Below the pieces are notes generated by a model. That model searched no databases and had not been told where the DNA came from. It was given only the letters and a program-made list of their open reading frames with translations. Positions 25,471 through 35,244 of a stretch of 64,000 nucleotides of DNA are shown in pieces. This stretch comes from Bacillota bacterium. GTDB lineage: Bacteria; Bacillota; Clostridia; Peptostreptococcales; Anaerovoracaceae. Position 1 is the first letter of the stretch, and each line of letters opens with the position of its first letter. Location: NCBI GenBank assembly GCA_029006195.1, contig JAQXGH010000024.1, forward strand, positions 1 to 64,000, given 5' to 3'. A program made the position numbers and the translations under genes.

Positions 25471-28400
25471 GAGAGATTCTGGAAGAAGTCATAGATTTTT
25501 CTAAAATCAATGGCTTCTCTAAAGAACAACTGAATGTAGAAATAAAGCGAGCTTCAATCAGCAAGAGCAGCCACGTGTTGAGTCTTGATGTGGAGCTCAA
25601 TTTAGTCTTGTCTGCAGAAACTGTAGATAGATTTAAGACTAACCTGCAGAGAAGGCTTAAGGATGTGCGTGACATTATTTTGAACATAGATTATGTCAAT
25701 GCTAAACATTCCGAAGTGCCTAAGGTTGAGAAAAGTGCTAAACTTGCAGGCGAAGTTCATAGTCAAGGCGGCGGAGTACCTCAGGGCGGCGGAGAAAAGC
25801 CGTTTAGAGGTAATAAGCCAGGTGGCAGACGTAATAAATATACACCGGTTAGGGGCAATATCATTATGGGTGGCCCTATTTCCGGAAGAGTTACACCTAT
25901 AGGTGAAATAACATCTGAAAGCGGCGGCGTAATATTAGAGGGTGAACTCTTTAATAAGGATTCCAGAACTATCAGAGATGATAGCAAGCTCGCCAGCCTT
26001 TATGTGACAGATAAGAAAACTAGCATTTGTGTCAAGTCATTTATGCTAAACGAGAAATGGGATGATATCGTTGATCATCTGCCTAATGGAACAGGGGTTA
26101 AAATTCTCGGGAAGGCTCAGTGGGACAGATTTGATAATTGCGTCACTGTAATGGCTGACAGCATTGAGAAAATACAGAAAAAAGAACGTGTAGATACATA
26201 CCCAGAGAAGAGAGTAGAACTTCATGCACATACGAAGATGAGCGCCATGGATGGTCTTAATGATATCAAGCATATGGTTAAGACTGCTGAGAAGTGGGGC
26301 CATCCTGCAGTGGCTATTACTGACCACGGTGTGGTTCAGGGTTTCCCTGATGCATCACATGCCGGTAAGGATATTAAGATTCTATATGGCTGCGAAGGTT
26401 ATCTGCTTGAAGATAAGGATCTTATCGCTCCTGATGGAACTATCGACTATAAGGGCAGAGGAACAAATCACGTAATCATATTTGCTAAAAACAGAACAGG
26501 CCTTATGAATCTCTATAGACTGGTTTCATATTCACATATGAACTATTTCTATAAGAGGCCTAGAATGCCTAAATCTGTAATTCAAGAATATAGAGAAGGG
26601 CTGATCATAGGTTCTGCCTGCGAAGCTGGAGAAATCTATAGAGCTGTCCTTAACGGTGAAAGTGAAGAAGAACTTGAACGTCTGGTTAACTTCTACGACT
26701 ATCTGGAAATACAGCCTCTTATCAATAACAGGTTCATGATCAAAAATGGAACTGTTAAGGATGAAGAGGAATTAAAGGAATATAACAGAAGAATCGTTGC
26801 GCTTGGTGAAAAGTATGATAAGCCAGTAGTTGCAACTTGCGATGCACATTATTTCGATGAAGAAGAAGCATTATATAGACGTATCCTTATGGCTGGTCAG
26901 GGCTTTAAGGATGTTGAAGGCGACGAAGGGCTTTACTTCAGAACTACCGACGAAATGCTGGAAGAATTCGCCTACCTTGGTGAAGAAAAGGCATACGAGG
27001 TCGTTATCAAGAATACAAATCTGATAGCTGATATGATCGAGAAGATGATGCCTGTTCCTAAGGAAAAGTATCCACCCAAAATCGATGGGGCGGAAGAAGA
27101 CCTTAGAAAGGCATGCGAAGAACGTGCTGCCGATATGTACGGTTCGCCGCTTCCTGATGTTATCAGAGAGAGACTTGACATCGAACTGAATTCAATCATT
27201 GATAACGGATACGCCGTAATGTACAGGTCAGCAGAACTTCTTGTAAAGAAATCGCTGAGTGACGGCTATCTTGTTGGCTCCAGAGGATCAGTAGGATCAT
27301 CATTTGCAGCCACAATGTCAGGAATCACTGAAGTTAATCCGCTGCCACCTCATTACCTTTGCCCAAACTGTAAGAACTTAGAGTGGGGTGATGAGAAGGA
27401 ATATGACTGCGGTGTAGACATGCCGGATAAGGTTTGTCCTAACTGCGGTACTAAATTCAATAAAGAAGGCTTCAAAATCCCATTCCAGACATTCCTGGGG
27501 TTCAATGCCGATAAGGAGCCTGATATTGACCTTAACTTTGCTGGTGAATATCAGGGAAGAGCTCAGAAATACGTAGAAGAAATCTTCGGACCAACTAATG
27601 TATTTAAGGCCGGCACTATTGGTACAATTAAAGACAAAACTGCATTCGGATACGTTGCCAAGTACTTCGAAGAAAGAGGTATGAATGTTAACAAATTCGA
27701 ACTTGATAGATTGACACATTGCTGTGAAGGTGTGAGAAGAACATCCGGTCAGCATCCGGGCGGTGTAATTATCGTGCCTAGAGGTCATGAAATATATGAA
27801 TTCTGTCCAGTACAGCATCCGGCTAATGATGTCAACTCAGATATAGTAACAACACATTTCGATTATCACTCAATTGATAAGAACCTGCTGAAACTTGATA
27901 TACTGGGGCATGATGCTCCGTCAATGATAAGACAGCTCCAGGATATGACAGGAGTTGATCCTGAAACAGTTCCTATCAAGGATGACAAGGTAATGACTAT
28001 ATTCATTGGAACTGAAGGCCTTGATATCAAGAACCCTGATTATCCGTTCAAACATGGATCATTCGGAATTCCTGAATTCGGAACACCCTTCGTAAGGCAG
28101 ATGCTGGATGACATTAACCCTACATCTTTCGAAGAACTAGTTAGAATATCAGGCCTTTCGCACGGTACTGATGTATGGCTAGGCAATGCACAGGATCTCG
28201 TAAGAGCCGGTATCACAACGATGAGAGAAGCCATTGCCACAAGAGACGACATTATGAACTATCTGAGAAAGAAGGGCCTTGATAACGGTGATGCCTTCTG
28301 GATCATGGAGCATGTTCGTAAGGGCAAAGGCCTCACAGAAGAAGAAGAAACGCTCATGAGGGAAAATGATGTCCCTGATTGGTACATTGAATCCTGTAAG

Positions 28401-28952
28401 AAAATAAAGTACATGTTCCCTAGAGCTCATGCCGTCGCTTATACAATGATGTCTGCTAGAATTGCATACTATAAGGTATATCATCCTGCAGCATTCTATG
28501 CGGTTTACTTCACAGCTAAGGTAGCTAACTTCGATGAGAAAGTTATGCTTGGAGGACTTCAGGCTGTTGAAGAGAGATATAAAGAAATCCTGGAAAAAGG
28601 CAATGATGCTTCAAAAAAGGAAGAAGATGATCTTCCGGTACTTGAAGTTGCCATCGAAATGTACTCAAGAGGATATGAGTTCCATCCTGCTAGGCTGGGC
28701 CTTTCTGAAGCTACACTTTTCAGAGTACATGAAGGTAAGGTGCTACTGCCGTTCGTAGCGATTACAGGTATGGGTGAAGGCGCAGCTAAGAGTTTTGCTG
28801 CTGCGTATAAAGAAAGACCATACGAAACTGTAGAAGAGATAAGCGATAGAGGAAGAGTTAACAAATCATGCATTGAAGAGCTTAGAGCGCATGGCGTTTT
28901 AGATGGTCTTCCTGAGACTGCTCAAATAAGCATGTTTGGATTGTTAGGATAA
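25467..28952 (+). CDS. polC: DNA polymerase III alpha subunit PolC, lacking the proofreading exonuclease domain
   Basis: A 1161-residue replicase; typical PolC has about 1430-1460. Order: short N-terminal domain (1-125), OB domain (about 130-240), PHP domain (248-465), polymerase core, C-terminal domain. The DEDD exonuclease normally inserted in the PHP domain is absent: residue 310 (YGCE) reaches HVIIFAKN at 335 through a loop of about 24 residues. All nine expected PHP metal ligands are present: H253, H255, D262, H287, E310, H335, C385, D459, H461. Two CPNC pairs, GSRGSVGSSFAA and PDIDLNFAGEYQ identify PolC. Start overlaps ispG by 4 bases. Confidence 0.95.
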   Translation: MREILEEVIDFSKINGFSKEQLNVEIKRASISKSSHVLSLDVELNLVLSAETVDRFKTNLQRRLKDVRDIILNIDYVNAKHSEVPKVEKSAKLAGEVHSQGGGVPQGGGEKPFRGNKPGGRRNKYTPVRGNIIMGGPISGRVTPIGEITSESGGVILEGELFNKDSRTIRDDSKLASLYVTDKKTSICVKSFMLNEKWDDIVDHLPNGTGVKILGKAQWDRFDNCVTVMADSIEKIQKKERVDTYPEKRVELHAHTKMSAMDGLNDIKHMVKTAEKWGHPAVAITDHGVVQGFPDASHAGKDIKILYGCEGYLLEDKDLIAPDGTIDYKGRGTNHVIIFAKNRTGLMNLYRLVSYSHMNYFYKRPRMPKSVIQEYREGLIIGSACEAGEIYRAVLNGESEEELERLVNFYDYLEIQPLINNRFMIKNGTVKDEEELKEYNRRIVALGEKYDKPVVATCDAHYFDEEEALYRRILMAGQGFKDVEGDEGLYFRTTDEMLEEFAYLGEEKAYEVVIKNTNLIADMIEKMMPVPKEKYPPKIDGAEEDLRKACEERAADMYGSPLPDVIRERLDIELNSIIDNGYAVMYRSAELLVKKSLSDGYLVGSRGSVGSSFAATMSGITEVNPLPPHYLCPNCKNLEWGDEKEYDCGVDMPDKVCPNCGTKFNKEGFKIPFQTFLGFNADKEPDIDLNFAGEYQGRAQKYVEEIFGPTNVFKAGTIGTIKDKTAFGYVAKYFEERGMNVNKFELDRLTHCCEGVRRTSGQHPGGVIIVPRGHEIYEFCPVQHPANDVNSDIVTTHFDYHSIDKNLLKLDILGHDAPSMIRQLQDMTGVDPETVPIKDDKVMTIFIGTEGLDIKNPDYPFKHGSFGIPEFGTPFVRQMLDDINPTSFEELVRISGLSHGTDVWLGNAQDLVRAGITTMREAIATRDDIMNYLRKKGLDNGDAFWIMEHVRKGKGLTEEEETLMRENDVPDWYIESCKKIKYMFPRAHAVAYTMMSARIAYYKVYHPAAFYAVYFTAKVANFDEKVMLGGLQAVEERYKEILEKGNDASKKEEDDLPVLEVAIEMYSRGYEFHPARLGLSEATLFRVHEGKVLLPFVAITGMGEGAAKSFAAAYKERPYETVEEISDRGRVNKSCIEELRAHGVLDGLPETAQISMFGLLG

Positions 28953-28962
28953 AGGTGATTTT

Positions 28963-30057
28963 GTGAATTTAAGCTTTAGCCAGATAGTAATTATTATCAT
29001 GACTATTTTCATGATTCTTGGCGGCATTGATAGAATGACACACGGCAAGTTAAAGCTTGGTCTTCAGGATTCATTTAACGAAGGGTTCGAGGCATTGGGA
29101 GCATTGGCGCTTTCCATGCTTGGTATACTTGCTTTAGCACCGGCAATGGTCAATATTGTAATGACTTTAGTTGGACCTGTATATAACTTTATAGGAGCAG
29201 ATCCGGCAATGTTTGCCGGTACGCTTCTAGGATGTGATATGGGGGCTTATCCACTTGCTAAAGAGATGGCGGATAATAGCGAGGTTTACCAGTTTTCCGG
29301 CTTGATACTGGCAAGTCAGCTAGGAGCTATAATATCATTTACTATTCCGGTTGGCATTGGAATTATTGAAGAAGAGGATATACAATACTTTGCCAAAGGA
29401 ATTCTTTTTGGTACCATAACTATTCCGATCGGAGCATTTGCCGGTGGTTTAGCTGCGTGTTTTGATATTGGAATGCTCCTTATAAACAGCGTTCCTACTA
29501 TTGTAATTTCAATTCTCATAGCGCTTGGAATTAAATTCATACCAAATGGAATAATTAAAGGCTTCAATATCTTTGGCAAATTTATTATTTCGCTTATAAC
29601 ATTCGGGCTTATATGTGCTGCCATTGAAGCTCTTATAGGTATACAAATAATAAAAGGAATGGCGCCTATATCAGAAGGTTTTGTTGTAATAGGTAATATT
29701 GCAATTGTTCTGGCAGGTGCGTTCCCGCTGCTTCATCTCATCACTAGAGTGTTCAGCAAGAAATTCGAACAAATCGGGGAGAAAATAGGAGTTAATGCTG
29801 CTTCTGTTGCAGGACTTGTGGCTTGCCTGGCTAATGCAATACCTATGATGACTTCTTTTAAGAACATGGATGAAAGAGGTAAGGTAATAAATAGTGCATT
29901 TGCAGTAAGTGGAGCTTTTATTCTGGGAGATCATCTGGCTTTTGTTGCCAGTGTGGACAGAGAAATGATCGGACCAGTGATAGTTGCAAAGGCTATAGGC
30001 GGTATAACAGCTGTTTTATTAGCATATTTTGCTATGAAGAAGCCTAAATTAGCTTAA
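28963..30057 (+). CDS. EutH-like ethanolamine transporter
   Basis: A 364-residue, roughly 10-11-pass membrane protein matching the EutH family: GGIDRMTHGKLKLGLQDSFNEGFEALG at the start, AGTLLGCDMGAYPLAKEMA, and the late segment SGAFILGDHLAF. EutH moves ethanolamine into cells of eut-operon bacteria. No eutABC or microcompartment gene is nearby. The GTG start is 10 bases after polC with AAAGGTGA upstream. It separates polC from rimP, which are usually adjacent, so it appears inserted. Confidence 0.88.
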   Translation: MNLSFSQIVIIIMTIFMILGGIDRMTHGKLKLGLQDSFNEGFEALGALALSMLGILALAPAMVNIVMTLVGPVYNFIGADPAMFAGTLLGCDMGAYPLAKEMADNSEVYQFSGLILASQLGAIISFTIPVGIGIIEEEDIQYFAKGILFGTITIPIGAFAGGLAACFDIGMLLINSVPTIVISILIALGIKFIPNGIIKGFNIFGKFIISLITFGLICAAIEALIGIQIIKGMAPISEGFVVIGNIAIVLAGAFPLLHLITRVFSKKFEQIGEKIGVNAASVAGLVACLANAIPMMTSFKNMDERGKVINSAFAVSGAFILGDHLAFVASVDREMIGPVIVAKAIGGITAVLLAYFAMKKPKLA

Positions 30058-30072
30058 AAATCGATAAAAACC

Positions 30073-30151
30073 TTGCAATTACTGGATTTCTATGGTAATA
30101 TACGTAAGGATTGAATAATATTTGAGCCAGAGTGGGTAAAAAACCCACTCT
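30073..30151 (+). promoter_or_regulatory. Promoter and attenuator-like hairpin before rimP
   Basis: TTGCAA (30073-30078), 17 bp, TAATAT (30096-30101) with TGG before the -10. About 20 bases past the predicted start, AGAGTGGGT (30129-30137) pairs with ACCCACTCT (30143-30151) around AAAAA, then TATTTTAT. It could attenuate the rimP-nusA-infB operon. Confidence 0.6.
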
Positions 30152-30187
30152 TATTTTATGGCTTTATTAAGAAAAACAGGAGTTTAT

Positions 30188-30697
30188 ATGGCAAAAAAGA
30201 AAATTACAGAGGTTGTAGGAGAACTCCTCGAAGACTTTATGGTCAGCGAAGGATATTACCTTTACAACACAGAATTCATTAAGGAAGGCAGAGACTGGTT
30301 TTTAAGAGTTTATGTTGACCTTGCTGAAGAAAAATCCATTGGTGAAGATGGCAAGGAGAAATACATAGGAACTGAAGACTGTGAAAAGGTCAGCAGATTC
30401 TTAAGTGAGAAGCTGGATGAATCTGATCCTATCGAACAGAACTATTATCTTGAAGTAAGTTCACCAGGAATGGATAGATCGCTTATCACTCCTGAACACT
30501 ACAGAAGGTATATTGGTAAGGATGTAGAAATCAAACTTTACAAGGGTATTGATGGAACTAAGAAGGTTGATGGTGTGCTTAAAGCCTTTGAAGAAGGTGA
30601 AGAAGACAGCATCGTAACATTAATCGATTATAACGAAAAAGAGTGGAAGCTGCCATTATCAGCAATATCAAAGGCAAAGCTGGCAGTAATATTCTAA
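30188..30697 (+). CDS. rimP: Ribosome maturation factor RimP
   Basis: A 169-residue protein needed for 30S maturation, with the YYLEVSSPGMDRSL signature between its two domains. The ATG at 30188 has GGAG about 7 bases upstream and matches the family N-terminus; an ATG at 30158 adds ten unconserved residues. It heads the rimP-nusA-rnpM-ylxQ-infB operon. Confidence 0.96.
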   Translation: MAKKKITEVVGELLEDFMVSEGYYLYNTEFIKEGRDWFLRVYVDLAEEKSIGEDGKEKYIGTEDCEKVSRFLSEKLDESDPIEQNYYLEVSSPGMDRSLITPEHYRRYIGKDVEIKLYKGIDGTKKVDGVLKAFEEGEEDSIVTLIDYNEKEWKLPLSAISKAKLAVIF

Positions 30698-30745
30698 ATA
30701 AGCGAAAGTAAGCGTAATGATTTTTTCTGAAATGGAGGAGAAAAA

Positions 30746-31837
30746 ATGAATGACTTTTTGAACGCAATTGACGATCTGGTAAAGGAAAAAGGTATTCCTA
30801 AGGAAGTCCTGCTTGATGCAATTGAAATGGCACTTGTATCAGCGTACAAGAAGAATTATGGAACATCCCAGAACGTTAGAGTAGATATGGATGCTGAAAA
30901 CGGCAACTTTGAAGTACTCATGCAGAAAAGCGTAGTCGAAGAGGTTGAAGACGAGTTTACTGAAATCTCACTTGAAGAAGCACTTGAAATCGATCCTAGA
31001 TATCAGGTTGGAGATGTAGTTGAATATCAGGTTACTCCTAGAAACTTCGGTAGAATCGCTGCACAGACTGCTAAGCAGGTCGTTGTTCAGAGAATCAGAG
31101 AAGCAGAACGTGGAATGGTATTCGATAGCTACATTTCAAGACAGGGTGACCTGATCACAGGTGTAGTGCAGAGAATCAGCAATGATACATTATTTGTAAA
31201 TATCGGAAACACAGAAGGTATTCTTGTTTCAGGTGAAAGAGCTGCATGTGAAAAGTATAAGATCAACGATAGAATCAAGGCTTATATCATGGATGTAAGA
31301 AAGAGTTCAAAGGGTCCTCAGATTTTCCTTTCAAGAACTCATCCTGGATTCGTTGAAAAGCTCTTTGAACTGGAAGTTCCAGAAATCGAAGAAGGCATTG
31401 TAGAAATCAAGAGCATCGCTAGAGAAGCTGGCTCAAGAACTAAGATAGCTGTTTACACTGCAGACGAAGATGTTGATCCAGTAGGTGCATGCGTTGGTAC
31501 AGGCGGAAGCAGAGTTAAGAACGTAGTTGATGAACTCTGGGGCGAAAAGATCGATATCACAACTTGGGATGAAGATCCTAAGGTTCTGATCAGCAACGTT
31601 CTTTCACCAGCTAAGGTTGAAGAAGTAATCACTGACGAAGATGAAAAGGCTGCAACAGTTGTTGTTCCTGATTATCAGCTGTCACTTGCTATCGGTAAGG
31701 ACGGTCAGAACGTTAGACTGGCTGCTAGACTTTGCGGATGGAAGATCGATATCAAGAGTCACACTCAGTATTTCGGAGATGAAGAAATCGAAGAAGAAGT
31801 TACTGATGAATTTGATGACGGTATCGTAGAACTTTAA
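30746..31837 (+). CDS. nusA: Transcription termination/antitermination protein NusA
   Basis: A 363-residue NusA without the extra C-terminal repeats of E. coli, as usual in Firmicutes. N-terminal RNAP-binding domain (MNDFLNAIDDLVKEKGI), S1 domain (about residues 130-200), then two KH domains with GACVGTGGSRVKNV and AIGKDGQNVRLAARL. It ends in an acidic tail. It modulates pausing and termination. GGAGGAG precedes the ATG. Confidence 0.97.
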   Translation: MNDFLNAIDDLVKEKGIPKEVLLDAIEMALVSAYKKNYGTSQNVRVDMDAENGNFEVLMQKSVVEEVEDEFTEISLEEALEIDPRYQVGDVVEYQVTPRNFGRIAAQTAKQVVVQRIREAERGMVFDSYISRQGDLITGVVQRISNDTLFVNIGNTEGILVSGERAACEKYKINDRIKAYIMDVRKSSKGPQIFLSRTHPGFVEKLFELEVPEIEEGIVEIKSIAREAGSRTKIAVYTADEDVDPVGACVGTGGSRVKNVVDELWGEKIDITTWDEDPKVLISNVLSPAKVEEVITDEDEKAATVVVPDYQLSLAIGKDGQNVRLAARLCGWKIDIKSHTQYFGDEEIEEEVTDEFDDGIVEL

Positions 31838-31848
31838 GAGGGACTGCG

Positions 31849-32115
31849 ATGAGTGAAAGAAAAATTCCAATGCGAAAGTGTGTTGGATGCATGGAATCAA
31901 AGCCAAAGAACTCTTTAGTAAGAATAGCTTGCTACGAAGGCGTAGTAACTGTTGATTTGACTGGAAGAGCTAAGGGAAGAGGCGTTTATCTTTGTAAAGA
32001 CCCTGAATGCAGGGAAAAAGCTAAAAAAAGACGTGCTCTTCAGAGAAGCTTTGATGCAGGTTTGACACAAGAAGATATAGATAAGATTTTCCAGGAGCTG
32101 GCTGATAATGAATAA
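31849..32115 (+). CDS. rnpM: RNase P modulator RnpM (YlxR)
   Basis: An 88-residue basic protein of the YlxR/DUF448 family: RKCVGCMESKPKNSLVRI, then GRAKGRGVYLCKDPEC. B. subtilis YlxR was shown to bind and modulate RNase P, and was earlier linked to transcription control. It overlaps ylxQ by 8 bases, in the standard nusA-infB gap. Confidence 0.93.
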   Translation: MSERKIPMRKCVGCMESKPKNSLVRIACYEGVVTVDLTGRAKGRGVYLCKDPECREKAKKRRALQRSFDAGLTQEDIDKIFQELADNE

Positions 32116-32407
32116 TAAGCTGTTAACTTATATGGGTTTTGCGAAAAAAGCCGGCAAGCTGGTTTCAGGGGTAAACACCGTTACTTTTAACATCAATAAG
32201 AGGAAGGTTAAGCTGGTTATTCTGGCAGAAGATATCTCCGAAAACAGCCGAAAGAAAATCATGAAAGAGATAAGAAAAGGCCAGGTTGACTATATAGAAT
32301 GCGGCACAATAGACGAATTGTCCCATGCAACGGGAGCAGCGGGACGAAGCGTTTTCGCAATTCTTGATGACAACTTTGCCGAGGTTATAAAAAAGACTAT
32401 CGATTAA
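32108..32407 (+). CDS. L7Ae-family RNA-binding protein YlxQ
   Basis: A 99-residue protein with the L7Ae/L30e fold: YMGFAKKAGKLVSGVNTV and KLVILAEDISENSRKKI. Members bind kink-turn RNA, but YlxQ's own target is not established. It overlaps rnpM by 8 bases and precedes infB, as in B. subtilis. Confidence 0.9.
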   Translation: MNNKLLTYMGFAKKAGKLVSGVNTVTFNINKRKVKLVILAEDISENSRKKIMKEIRKGQVDYIECGTIDELSHATGAAGRSVFAILDDNFAEVIKKTID

Positions 32408-32417
32408 TTCGATAGTC
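32395..32417 (+). other. Hairpin at the ylxQ stop codon
   Basis: GACTATCGA pairs perfectly with TCGATAGTC around TTAAT, enclosing the ylxQ stop codon. There is no T-run, so it is not a terminator. It may limit coupling to infB, whose AGGAGG lies about 14 bases later. Confidence 0.45.
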
Positions 32418-32445
32418 AGTGGGAAAGAAAAGGAGGAGCGTGCGT

Positions 32446-35223
32446 ATGAAGATAAAAGACATAGCAAAAGAACTAAAACTTAGTGATCAAGAGGTTCTTG
32501 ATAAAGCGGTATCAATGGGTATATCATGTGATGGTGCTGATTCAGAAATCTCAGATATCGATGCTAAGGTAGTAAAGAACTCTATCATTCACGAAAATGA
32601 TAAGAAGGAAATTAAGGTTGTACGTACTAGAGCTAAGAAATCAGAAGCTGAAAAGAAGGAAGCGCCTAAGGTAGTTGTTAAGGCTGCCAACATTAAGCTG
32701 CCAGAAAAGAAAAAGACAAAGACTAAGGCTGCTGCACATACAAAGGCAGATGCTGCATCAACTCGCAAGCCACCAGTTGGAAAGCCAGTTGTACCTAAGT
32801 CAGTTTCAGAAAGACCTAATCCTCAGGAAGAAAAGCCTGTTGTTTCAAAGGCAATGTTAGAAGCTAGAATTGCTAAGGAGAAGGAAGAAGTAAAGGACGC
32901 TCCAATTAAGGATACTAGAATGGAAGAAAAGACAGAAACAAAGAAGACAGAAGCTCCAAAGGCAGAAAAGCCTGTAGGAAGACAGCTGAGCGGACTTAAG
33001 GTTATCAAGAAGGCTGAAGACGTAAGACGTGAAGAAGCTGAAGCTAAGGCTGCCGCTAAGAAGAAGGCTGAAGAGCGTAAAAAAGAAGAAAAGAAGGCGA
33101 AGGAAGAACGTAAGCCAGAAAGAAAAGAAAGAACTGACAGACGTGACAGACAGGATAGAAACGATATGAATGCTAAACCTGCAAACAAATCCTCCGAGAG
33201 ACAGGCTCGTCCATCCCGTAGAAACGAGCAGCAGGAAGCAGCAGCTCCAAATGTAGATACTCAGGTAAAGGCCTCCCACGGCAAGAAGAACAAGGACAAA
33301 GATAAAGCTAAGGAAAACGACAAGTATAACAGACTTGAGCGTGGCGGCCGTAAGGCAGGAAAGCCTGCTCCTAAGTCACTGGAAAAGCAGACAAGAAATA
33401 AGAAGCATAACAACAAGCCTAAGGTTGTTGAAGCTCCAGAACCAGAAGTTGAACTGCCTACAGGCACAACTCTGATCAATGTTCCTATCACTGTTGCTGG
33501 TTTCGCAGAACAGACTAGAACATCAATCTCACAGATCATCATGACTCTGATGAAGATGGGTATTATGGCTAACCAGAACCAGAATCTGGACGAAGACGTT
33601 GTTCAGCTCCTGGCTGATGAATTAGGCATCCAGATCGCAATCGGTGCTGTTGATGAAGAAGAAGAATACCAGGAAGAAGACGGTATTGAAACATTCGAAG
33701 ACAAGGAAGAAGACCTGAAGCCAAGAGCTCCAATCATCACTGTAATGGGTCACGTAGACCACGGTAAGACTTCACTCCTTGACGCTATTAGAAATACAAA
33801 CGTAACAGCTGGCGAATCCGGCGGTATCACTCAGCACATCGGTGCATCAGAAGTTGAAATCAACGGACAGAAGATCGTATTCCTGGATACACCAGGACAC
33901 GAAGCGTTTACAGCTATGAGAGCTAGAGGGGCTCACGCTACAGACATCGCAGTACTGGTAGTTGCTGCTGATGACTCAGTAAAACCTCAGACAATCGAAT
34001 CAATCAGCCATGCAAAGGCTGCAGGCGTTCCTATCATAGTTGCTATCAACAAGATGGATAAGCCTGGTGCTAACCCAGACATCGTTAAGAAGGACCTGGC
34101 AGAACAGGGCGTTCTCGTAGAAGACTGGGGCGGAGATGTAATCAGCGTACCTATATCAGCTAAGACTGGTGAAGGTATCACAAACCTTCTGGAAATGATT
34201 CTTCTCCAGGCAGAAGTACTTGAACTCAAGGCTAACCCTAATAGACTGGCTCTGGGTACAGTTCTGGAAGCTAGACTTGATAAGGCAAAGGGTCCTATCG
34301 CTTCACTGCTCATCCTTAATGGTACACTTAAGTCAGACATGAGTATCGTAGCTGGTACATGCTCAGGTAAGATCAGACTTATGACAAATGATAAGGGCGA
34401 AAAGCTTAAGAAGTCAGGTCCTGCAACAGCTGTAGAAATTCTGGGTCTCTCAGACGTTCCACAGGCAGGTGACGTATTTAACGCAGTTAAGAAGTCAAGC
34501 CAGGCTAAGGAAATCGCAGCTGCAAGACAGCAGAAGGTAAGAGAAGAAGTACTTGCTAGAAATTCAAGTACAACTCTCGAAGAACTCTTCAGCCAAATTC
34601 AGGAAGGTGAAGTTAAGGAACTTAACCTCCTCGTTAAGGCTGACGTACAGGGTTCAGTTGGTGCTATCGTATCATCACTCGAAAAGCTTTCAAACGACGA
34701 AGTTAAGGTTAAGATCGTTCACACAGGCGTTGGCGCAATCAATGAATCAGACGTAATGCTTGCTGAAACATCAGGCTCAGTTATCATCGGCTTCAACGTA
34801 AGACCAAGCATCACAGTAAGCAACATGGCAGAACGTGATGGCATCCAGATCAGAACATACAACGTAATCTACAACATCCTGGATGACGTAGAAAACGCTA
34901 TGAAGGGTATGCTTGATCCAGAATTCAAGGAAGTTGTTCTGGGTACAGTTGAAATCAGAACTACATTCAAGGTTCCTGGCGTTGGTATCATCGGTGGTGC
35001 ATATGTAACTGACGGTAAGGTTGTTAGAAACGAAAGCATCAGACTGGTAAGAGACGGTATCGTTATTCACGAAGGTAAGATCTCATCACTTAAGAGATTC
35101 AAGGATGACGCTCGTGAAGTAGCTCAGGGCTATGAATGCGGTATCGGTATTGAAAACTATAACGATATTAAGGAAGGCGATATTATTGAGTGCTTCACAA
35201 TGGAAGAAGTAGCTCGTGACTAA
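32446..35223 (+). CDS. infB: Translation initiation factor IF-2
   Basis: A 925-residue GTPase that places fMet-tRNA in the 30S P site. IF-2 N-domain at the start (MKIKDIAKELKLSDQEVLDKA), a long Lys/Glu/Ala-rich linker (about 60-340), a second IF2-N motif, then the G domain with GHVDHGKTSL, DTPGHEAF and NKMDKP, and domains II-IV. I chose the ATG at 32446, after AGGAGG; an upstream in-frame ATG at 32419 lacks support. Confidence 0.97.
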   Translation: MKIKDIAKELKLSDQEVLDKAVSMGISCDGADSEISDIDAKVVKNSIIHENDKKEIKVVRTRAKKSEAEKKEAPKVVVKAANIKLPEKKKTKTKAAAHTKADAASTRKPPVGKPVVPKSVSERPNPQEEKPVVSKAMLEARIAKEKEEVKDAPIKDTRMEEKTETKKTEAPKAEKPVGRQLSGLKVIKKAEDVRREEAEAKAAAKKKAEERKKEEKKAKEERKPERKERTDRRDRQDRNDMNAKPANKSSERQARPSRRNEQQEAAAPNVDTQVKASHGKKNKDKDKAKENDKYNRLERGGRKAGKPAPKSLEKQTRNKKHNNKPKVVEAPEPEVELPTGTTLINVPITVAGFAEQTRTSISQIIMTLMKMGIMANQNQNLDEDVVQLLADELGIQIAIGAVDEEEEYQEEDGIETFEDKEEDLKPRAPIITVMGHVDHGKTSLLDAIRNTNVTAGESGGITQHIGASEVEINGQKIVFLDTPGHEAFTAMRARGAHATDIAVLVVAADDSVKPQTIESISHAKAAGVPIIVAINKMDKPGANPDIVKKDLAEQGVLVEDWGGDVISVPISAKTGEGITNLLEMILLQAEVLELKANPNRLALGTVLEARLDKAKGPIASLLILNGTLKSDMSIVAGTCSGKIRLMTNDKGEKLKKSGPATAVEILGLSDVPQAGDVFNAVKKSSQAKEIAAARQQKVREEVLARNSSTTLEELFSQIQEGEVKELNLLVKADVQGSVGAIVSSLEKLSNDEVKVKIVHTGVGAINESDVMLAETSGSVIIGFNVRPSITVSNMAERDGIQIRTYNVIYNILDDVENAMKGMLDPEFKEVVLGTVEIRTTFKVPGVGIIGGAYVTDGKVVRNESIRLVRDGIVIHEGKISSLKRFKDDAREVAQGYECGIGIENYNDIKEGDIIECFTMEEVARD

Positions 35224-35244
35224 TAGAGTCTTGAAAGGATAAAT

